DNA from: Dialister sp. UBA734
Lineage (GTDB): Bacteria > Bacillota > Negativicutes > Veillonellales > Dialisteraceae
Assembly (NCBI GenBank): GCA_002297935.1
Contig: DBLC01000115.1
Span: 5,130 to 14,921 of the forward strand
Direction of reading: 5' to 3'
DNA length: 9,792 nt
The notes beneath the pieces are model-generated. The model was not told where the DNA came from. It worked only from the letters and a program-made list of their open reading frames with translations, and searched no databases. Made by a program: the position numbers and the translations under genes. Positions 5,906-9,792 of the stretch are shown here, piece by piece (the stretch's first letter is position 1; each line of letters starts with the position of its first letter).

Positions 5906-7030
5906 TTATTTGCCGAACTGTGCCAGCATGGTACCAGCTGCTACTGCGGTACCGATAACGCCTGCTACGTTTGGTCCCATGGCCTGCATCAGCAGGTAGT
6001 TGGATGGGTTGTCGCGAAGGCCTACAACCTGGGATACACGAGCTGCCATTGGTACTGCAGATACGCCTGCGGAACCAATCAGTGGGTTAACCTTGTTGCC
6101 AGATGCAATTCTCATGATCTGACCAAAGAGAACGCCGCCTGCGGTGCCTGCTGCGAAGGCAATCAGGCCGAGGACGATGATTTCAATGGTCTGGAGACGA
6201 AGGAATTTATCACCGGTCATGGTCAAGCCTGTACCAGTTGCCAGGAAAATGGTAACGATGTTGCACAGGGAGTTCTGAGCGGTATCAGACAGACGGTGGG
6301 TGACACCAGAAACTTCAAACAGGTTGCCGAGGCAGAGGCATCCCATCAGGGCTGCTACCGGTGGCAGAAGCAGAGATACAACGATGGCTACAACGATCGG
6401 GAATGCTACCTTTTCGAAATGGGTAACAGGACGAAGGTTGGTCATCTTGATCTGACGCTGTGCTTTGGTGGTGCACAGTTTCATAATTGGTGGCTGAATC
6501 AGTGGAACCAGGGACATGTAGGAGTATGCTGCTACAGCGATGGCGCCCAGAAGATGTGGAGCCAGTTTAGATGTCAGATAAATAGCGGTTGGGCCATCTG
6601 CACCACCGATGATACCGATGGATGCTGCTTCCTGAACGTTGAAGCCCAGGATCATAGCACCAGCCAGAGCTACGAATACTCCGATCTGAGCGGCTGCACC
6701 CAGAAGTACGGTCTTCGGGTTAGCAATCAGTGGACCAAAGTCGGTCATGGCACCGACGCCCATGAAAATCAGCGGTGGGAAAATTTCGTATTTAATACCA
6801 AAACCAATGGCCATCATAACACCCATTTCGTCTTCGAATCCGGTGTTCGGGAAGTTAGCCATAATATCGCCAAATGCGATTGGAAGCAGAAGCAGTGGTT
6901 CGTACTGCTTTGCAATTGCCAGGTAGAGCAGAATCAAGCCTACCAGAATCATTACGATGTTCTGCCATGTCAGTGCGGCAAAGCCGGAGTCTGTCCATAC
7001 AGAAACAAGAGCTCTCATAAAGCCGTCCAT
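5906..7030 (-). CDS. Sodium ion-translocating decarboxylase beta subunit (OadB/MmdB/GcdB family)
   Basis: This 374-residue integral membrane protein decarboxylates carboxybiotin and exports Na+ in a biotin-dependent decarboxylase complex. The essential aspartate is D145 in GIIGGADGPTAIYLTSK, followed by YMSLVPLIQPPIMKLCTTKAQR (Y171), SDTAQNSLCNIVTIFLATGTG, NPLIGSAGVSAVPMAARV and QAMGPNVAGVIG (N354). Length matches the glutaconyl-CoA and methylmalonyl-CoA enzyme beta chains (about 375 residues), shorter than Klebsiella OadB. AGGAGG eight bases before ATG 7030 fixes the start. Codons look strongly biased (GGT, GCT, CTG, ATC), as in the transporter upstream, suggesting high expression. It probably forms an operon with the 42-residue peptide at 7154-7282, separated by a GTGACTR palindrome. 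In Acidaminococcus the natural guess is GcdB; in Phascolarctobacterium, MmdB. The window does not decide. Confidence 0.95.
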   Translation of the reverse strand: MDGFMRALVSVWTDSGFAALTWQNIVMILVGLILLYLAIAKQYEPLLLLPIAFGDIMANFPNTGFEDEMGVMMAIGFGIKYEIFPPLIFMGVGAMTDFGPLIANPKTVLLGAAAQIGVFVALAGAMILGFNVQEAASIGIIGGADGPTAIYLTSKLAPHLLGAIAVAAYSYMSLVPLIQPPIMKLCTTKAQRQIKMTNLRPVTHFEKVAFPIVVAIVVSLLLPPVAALMGCLCLGNLFEVSGVTHRLSDTAQNSLCNIVTIFLATGTGLTMTGDKFLRLQTIEIIVLGLIAFAAGTAGGVLFGQIMRIASGNKVNPLIGSAGVSAVPMAARVSQVVGLRDNPSNYLLMQAMGPNVAGVIGTAVAAGTMLAQFGK

Positions 7031-7075
7031 ATTTGTATCCTCCTAACTATATGGTTGTTGTAAATGCATATGGTA

Positions 7076-7147
7076 GCTAGTGACTGGTGACTAGTGACTG
7101 GTAAATCAAATTTCCCCAGTCACTAGTCACCAGTCCACCAGTCACCC
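7076..7147. repeat. Inverted GTGACTR heptad repeat in the operon spacer
   Basis: GTGACTG/GTGACTA units (7076-7102) face complementary CAGTCAC/TAGTCAC units (7116-7147) across a short AT-rich loop. The hairpin lies between the stop of the 42-residue gene (7154) and the ribosome site of the beta-subunit gene. It has no T-run on the minus strand, so it is more likely an mRNA-stabilising or processing stem than a full terminator. Confidence 0.82.
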
Positions 7148-7153
7148 AAAAAC

Positions 7154-7282
7154 TTATTTCTTCTTGTTCTTGGTTGGATCCACTACGTGAATCAGCTGAA
7201 TGATAAATGCCAAAACAATCAGAACAGCAAATACAATAACCATATTGGTGATACAAATAGAAAGTGGGCCTGGAGTATCCAT
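7154..7282 (-). CDS. Tiny single-helix membrane protein, OadG-like (42 aa)
   Basis: The frame from ATG 7282 to TAA 7154-7156 encodes 42 residues. MDTPGPLSICITN precedes one membrane helix (about 10-33, NMVIVFAVLIVLAFIIQLI), then HVVDP and a lysine-rich cytosolic tail (TKNKKK). Topology and size fit the membrane anchor of OadG/MmdD-type subunits or a tiny MmdE-like subunit. An AGGTGG ribosome site lies eight bases upstream. The gene stands immediately before the beta-subunit gene 124 bases downstream and is likely co-transcribed with it. Compared with the 39-residue peptide near the other beta gene, it shares the MV-hydrophobic core and a V-x-P break before a basic end. Family membership is inferred; full-length OadG proteins are about twice this size and have a soluble C-terminal part that is absent here. 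Confidence 0.82.
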   Translation of the reverse strand: MDTPGPLSICITNMVIVFAVLIVLAFIIQLIHVVDPTKNKKK

Positions 7283-7307
7283 AACAAAATCCACCTTTCT
7301 TTGTTAG

Positions 7308-7313
7308 AGTATA
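7308..7313 (-). promoter_or_regulatory. Candidate -10 box of the OadG-like/beta-subunit operon
   Basis: The minus strand reads TATACT (5 of 6) in an AT-rich tract 26 bases upstream of the 42-residue gene. There is no consensus -35; that position is occupied by the perfect palindrome at 7329-7345. A regulated promoter is suggested. Confidence 0.4.
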
Positions 7314-7328
7314 TATAAAATATCTTTC

Positions 7329-7345
7329 ATCGGTATGATACCGAT
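7329..7345. promoter_or_regulatory. Perfect 17-bp palindrome, candidate operator
   Basis: ATCGGTA-TGA-TACCGAT is a perfect inverted repeat of 7-bp half sites with a 3-base centre. It covers the -35 position of the candidate promoter at 7308-7313. Dyads of this size fit dimeric helix-turn-helix regulators. It is not part of the adjacent heptad element and is not followed by a T-run on the minus strand, so an operator is more likely than a terminator. The regulator is unknown. Confidence 0.45.
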
Positions 7346-7354
7346 AGCCAAAAA

Positions 7355-7486
7355 GTTAGGAGTGAGGAGTGGTGGTAGCCTGGCACAATTCGTAAAGCCA
7401 GGCAAATAAAATATTTTTATTTCGACGCTTTATAAGTTGTGCGCCGCACCACCATTTCTCACTTCTCACTACTCACTTCTCACTGC
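7355..7486. repeat. Nested palindromic element III (AGTGAGA-type arms plus paired hairpins)
   Basis: The left arm (7355-7375, GGAGTGAGGAGTGGTGG) and right arm (7448-7486, TCTCACT heptads) are inverted and both end inward in GGTGG. The left hairpin has stem GCCTGGC/GCCAGGC (7378-7403) with loop ACAATTCGTAAA. The right hairpin (7422-7447), read inward, has GCGGCGC pairing with GCGTCG with one G-T pair and loop ACAACTTATAAA. Between them is only the AT palindrome at 7404-7422. The layout equals elements I and II, but the heptad is different and no inner heptad array is present. The right arm ends five bases from the transporter stop codon. Confidence 0.75.
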
Positions 7487-7490
7487 CTTT

Positions 7491-8780
7491 TTAGAATGGC
7501 CAGAAAATCGGGATGATGATAACGCAGGCAATCCAGGAAATTAAGCAAAGCGGAACACCGACTTTGACATAATCGTTGAAAGAGAATCCGCCAGGGCCAA
7601 GTACCAAAGTGTTTGGTGGAGTAGCCATTGGGGTTGCAAATGCCATGGAAGCTGCAATACCAAGAGCCATCAAAACTGGTTTCGGGTCAGCACCGATGGA
7701 CTGAGCAATGGAAATACCGATAGGTGCCAAGAGGGCAGCAGATGCGGTATTGGACATGAACTGGGTCAGTACGTTAGAAATCAGGAAGAGGACTGCAGTC
7801 AGAACATATGGATTCGGGTTGGAACCCATCATGCCTACCACGGTATCAGCAATCAGTTTGCCAGCGCCGGTCTTTTCCATAGCAGATGCCACAGAAAGCA
7901 TACCAGCGAACAGGAAAATGGTTACCCAATCGATACCTGCATAAGCTTCTTTTTCTTTGAGGCACCCAGTGATTACGCAAAGGATAGCGCCGGTCACAGC
8001 TGCGGTGTGCAGCGGAACGGTCTTCAGGTCCAGAGCCATGCAAACAACAACACCGATCAAAATGAGACCAGAAATCCACATTTTGGTTTTGCTCTTTGGA
8101 GCATCATCATCGGAAGCACCTGCTTCTTCTTTTGCTGCTTTGACAGCTTCTTCATCCATATCCCCAGCAGATTTGTCAGGAATGAAATGACGACCAATAA
8201 ACAGGGTATAGAAGAAAATGATAATAGACAGTGGAACACCAATGAATGCAAATTCAAAGAAACCAAAGGTTGGAAGACCAGCAGCGGTCAGTGCACCAGT
8301 AACGATAACGTTTGGTGGAGTACCGATCATGGTGATGGTACCGCCGACGTTAGCAGCGATAGCCAGAGGCATCAACTGTTTAGAAGCTGGAATCTTAGCA
8401 GCCTGGCAGATACCAATGATGACTGGCATCAAGCATGCCACTGTACCAGTATTAGAAGATACAGAAGACAGGATGATGGTAACCAGCATGATGGCACCCA
8501 TCAGACGAATTTCACCAGTACCTGCTTTCTTTACGACAGCCACGCCGATAGCTTCAGCCAGGCCGGTCTTAAACATAGCGGCACCGATAACGAACATACC
8601 ACCGAAGAGGACAACGGTGGAATTGGACAAACCTGCATATACAGCTTTGGATGGGAGAATCCCTAAGATACCCAAAACGGTACATGCTGCCATAGCAGTC
8701 ACAGCCAGCGGAATCAATTCCGTAACAAATAGGAAAGCTGCTACGGCCAATACACACAGTGTAATAATGGCTGGATCCAT
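7491..8780 (-). CDS. SLC13/DASS-family anion:sodium symporter (dicarboxylate or tricarboxylate uptake)
   Basis: This 429-residue polytopic protein of the divalent anion:Na+ symporter family would import an organic dianion such as succinate, fumarate, malate or citrate with Na+. Both repeat signatures of the fold are intact. The first SNT is at 109-111 (SSNTGTVACLMPV) with GTPPN at 153-157; the second SNT is at 343-345 (MSNTASAALLAPIG) with ATPPN at 386-390. These build the two Na+ and substrate sites. A charged cytosolic linker at about 201-233 (DMDEEAVKAAKEEAGASDDD) separates the halves. Length is at the short end of the family. A GGAAGG ribosome site precedes ATG 8780, with a promoter candidate at 8866-8894. 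It lies upstream of the beta-subunit operon and by eye has the same biased codon use. Substrate identity cannot be read from sequence. Confidence 0.93.
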   Translation of the reverse strand: MDPAIITLCVLAVAAFLFVTELIPLAVTAMAACTVLGILGILPSKAVYAGLSNSTVVLFGGMFVIGAAMFKTGLAEAIGVAVVKKAGTGEIRLMGAIMLVTIILSSVSSNTGTVACLMPVIIGICQAAKIPASKQLMPLAIAANVGGTITMIGTPPNVIVTGALTAAGLPTFGFFEFAFIGVPLSIIIFFYTLFIGRHFIPDKSAGDMDEEAVKAAKEEAGASDDDAPKSKTKMWISGLILIGVVVCMALDLKTVPLHTAAVTGAILCVITGCLKEKEAYAGIDWVTIFLFAGMLSVASAMEKTGAGKLIADTVVGMMGSNPNPYVLTAVLFLISNVLTQFMSNTASAALLAPIGISIAQSIGADPKPVLMALGIAASMAFATPMATPPNTLVLGPGGFSFNDYVKVGVPLCLISWIACVIIIPIFWPF

Positions 8781-8865
8781 AAAGGTTCACCTTCCTTTTG
8801 AAAGTTCTTCAGTTTGGGTCAAAGAGGTGCACTCTAACGCTTAATGAAGAAAAAACATCCAGAAG

Positions 8866-8894
8866 ATTTTAGGATTCACATATGAAGTTGATAA
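8866..8894 (-). promoter_or_regulatory. Sigma-70-type promoter of the transporter gene
   Basis: On the minus strand TTATCA (8889-8894; 4 of 6) is followed by a 17-base spacer and TAAAAT (8866-8871; 5 of 6). This leaves a leader of roughly 80 bases before the start codon. Confidence 0.5.
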
Positions 8895-9316
8895 TAATAG
8901 CTGAAAGACCATGAACCCTACCATCCATTCCGGATGACGATATATCCCTTGGACAACCTGCTATCCTCCTTTTGTATCACCTCAGGGAAAAGGCTTGCAT
9001 CTATGAAATACACTTCCATAGGCACCTATGTTTATTTTACATATTCCTTCTTAAATTTCAAATCCTTTTTTCTTGTGATTCTCCATTTTCAAGTCTCTAT
9101 TTTCTGCAAAACATTCTTGAAATATGTCCATATTTCCGCACTTTTTTAATCTTTTTACTTCGTAATCTATGTATTTGTAATTGCAAATAGGAATTATGGA
9201 CACGTTTTAAATAATTGACTTTTGTACGATTACATCGTTATCTATGTAACAACAATCCTTTTCTTCAAAATCTTCCATTCCCATTTTAGGCTCCTCTATA
9301 CATTTCATTTCCAAAT
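8895..9316. other. AT-rich intergenic stretch without a supported gene
   Basis: Open frames here (the longest plus-strand one runs 8934-9149) lack ribosome sites and translate to Phe/Ile/Leu/Cys-rich strings typical of AT-rich noncoding DNA. I see small palindromes at 9172-9190 (TATTTG/CAAATA) and a TTGACT hexamer at 9215-9220. There is no rRNA or tRNA-like fold. The composition differs sharply from the coding part of the window. Confidence 0.5.
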
Positions 9317-9366
9317 AAAAAATCTTCACTCAAGAAAAAGCCTAAATTCTTGCATGAAGATTTTTT
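9317..9366. terminator. Strong bidirectional terminator-like hairpin
   Basis: A 12-bp perfect stem AAAAAATCTTCA/TGAAGATTTTTT (9317-9328 with 9355-9366) encloses a 2x2 internal loop and a further 6-bp stem CAAGAA/TTCTTG with a 10-base loop. Flanking A and T runs allow termination on either strand. No gene that I can support ends next to it on either strand, so it may end a small RNA or an unseen transcript from the right. Confidence 0.7.
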
Positions 9367-9391
9367 GTATATGTTGCTATAGAAATGAGTT

Positions 9392-9652
9392 ATATGGTTA
9401 TGGGAGACCGTTTTCCGATGGAGGCAGTTGTCTCTCTTGCCGCTGTGCTAAGGTTCTGGAACACCGATTTTCGATTGAGACACATTTCCTGCTTCCCGCT
9501 ATACTAAGGTTCTGGAACACCACTTTTCGTTTGAGACACTTTTCTCGCTTGCCGCTGTACTAAGGTTCTAATAGCAACATGTTTGAAATAGAACCTTATG
9601 ATACACACATTATCTTTGTGTTTCTCAATCGTTGCCATCACTACAGAATCTT
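9392..9652. repeat. Second copy of the head-to-head box array (locus 2)
   Basis: CTAAGGTTCT boxes start at 9448, 9504 and 9560, again exactly 56 bases apart, with a degraded unit in register at 9392. The junction 9560-9603 is identical over 44 bases to 5587-5630. The flipped box follows at 9589 and, degraded (CAGAATCTT), at 9644, 55 bases later. This is a shorter version of locus 1 with the same order and orientation, about 4 kb away, next to a terminator hairpin as locus 1 is. Confidence 0.83.
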
Positions 9653-9659
9653 CAAAGAG

Positions 9660-9696
9660 CCCCTTCCTCAGGAAGGGGCAGGCTCGCTTGCGAGCC
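9660..9696. repeat. Pair of GC-rich palindromes at the right edge
   Basis: CCCCTTCC-TCA-GGAAGGGG (9660-9678) and GGCTCGC-TT-GCGAGCC (9681-9696) are two perfect hairpins side by side, followed by GC-rich unassigned DNA to the window end. The frame crossing them on the minus strand (reading FFDGLSPARKRACPFLRKG) looks like translated dispersed repeat, not a gene. It probably belongs to a genome-wide palindromic repeat family that continues beyond the window. Confidence 0.6.
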
Positions 9697-9792
9697 GGGG
9701 ATAGGCCGTCGAAGAAGAGTTGTGAGATAGGCCGCTTTAGCAAGACGCCGACAACACTATGTGTTTCATACCAATGCGTCCGCTAGTGCGAG

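Noticed and set aside
6296..7063. 255-codon open frame on the plus strand
   Set aside because: Antisense to the first beta-subunit gene, with a Trp/Cys/Asn/Gln-rich translation typical of the reverse strand of a biased membrane-protein gene. No ribosome site.
8007..8844. 219- and 208-codon open frames on the plus strand (8007-8666 and 8218-8844)
   Set aside because: Both overlap the SLC13 transporter on the opposite strand and overlap each other. Their translations are low-complexity and without domains.
8934..9563. Short plus-strand open frames (8934-9149, 8972-9190, 9222-9563)
   Set aside because: AT-rich DNA with no ribosome sites; the last frame runs through the terminator hairpin and the repeat array.
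9504..9743. 79-codon minus-strand frame containing FFDGLSPARKRACPFLRKG
   Set aside because: It spans two palindromic repeats and the box array and has no ribosome site; this looks like translated dispersed repeat.

Overview
The window looks like a chromosomal segment of an anaerobic Negativicute. Acidaminococcaceae (Acidaminococcus or Phascolarctobacterium type) is my best guess, not a proven assignment. The reasons are two beta subunits of sodium-pumping decarboxylases, a Na+/dicarboxylate-type (SLC13/DASS) transporter, AGGAGG-type ribosome binding sites and intergenic spaces crowded with short heptad-based palindromes. All convincing complete genes are on the minus strand, so transcription runs from high to low coordinates. 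The only plus-strand coding candidate is a 27-codon C-terminal tail cut by the left edge.

In transcription order the genes are: an SLC13/DASS anion transporter (8780-7491); a 42-residue OadG-like membrane peptide (7282-7154); an OadB/MmdB/GcdB-family beta subunit (7030-5906) ending at a strong terminator; a 600-bp tandem-repeat block; a 106-residue two-helix membrane protein with its own promoter and terminator (5179-4859); a second, diverged OadB-family subunit (4465-3314); a 39-residue OadG-like peptide (3200-3081); an M18 aminopeptidase with its own -10 box and terminator (2780-1407); a 194-residue one-helix protein of unknown function (1111-527); and an 84-residue four-cysteine TSCPD-domain protein (389-135). 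No carboxyltransferase alpha subunit or biotin carrier is present, so the beta subunits must work with partners encoded elsewhere. The metabolic theme is uptake of a di- or tricarboxylate and Na+ extrusion by decarboxylation. Which acid or CoA ester is used cannot be read from this window.

The most unusual content is between the genes. (1) Six different heptanucleotide repeat families (GTGACTR, GGTTMAC, TGCGTAR, GTTGTTR, GCAGTAG and AGTGAGA types) form inverted repeats, and arms of five of them start within about 0-8 nt of stop codons. (2) Three elements (about 2861-3081, 4486-4739, 7355-7486) have inverted heptad arms that each lead into a hairpin. The hairpin stems differ from copy to copy while staying complementary, and the 12-13 nt loop is conserved. 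(3) Two loci (5251-5845 and 9392-9652) carry an exact 56-bp periodic array of the box CTAAGGTTCT, joined through an identical 44-nt junction to a 55-bp periodic array of the reverse-complement box AGAACCTT. I could not match elements (2) and (3) to any family I know. They are the best candidates for something undescribed. The stretch 8895-9316 is AT-rich and has no gene I can support. The far right edge is GC-rich palindromic repeat.
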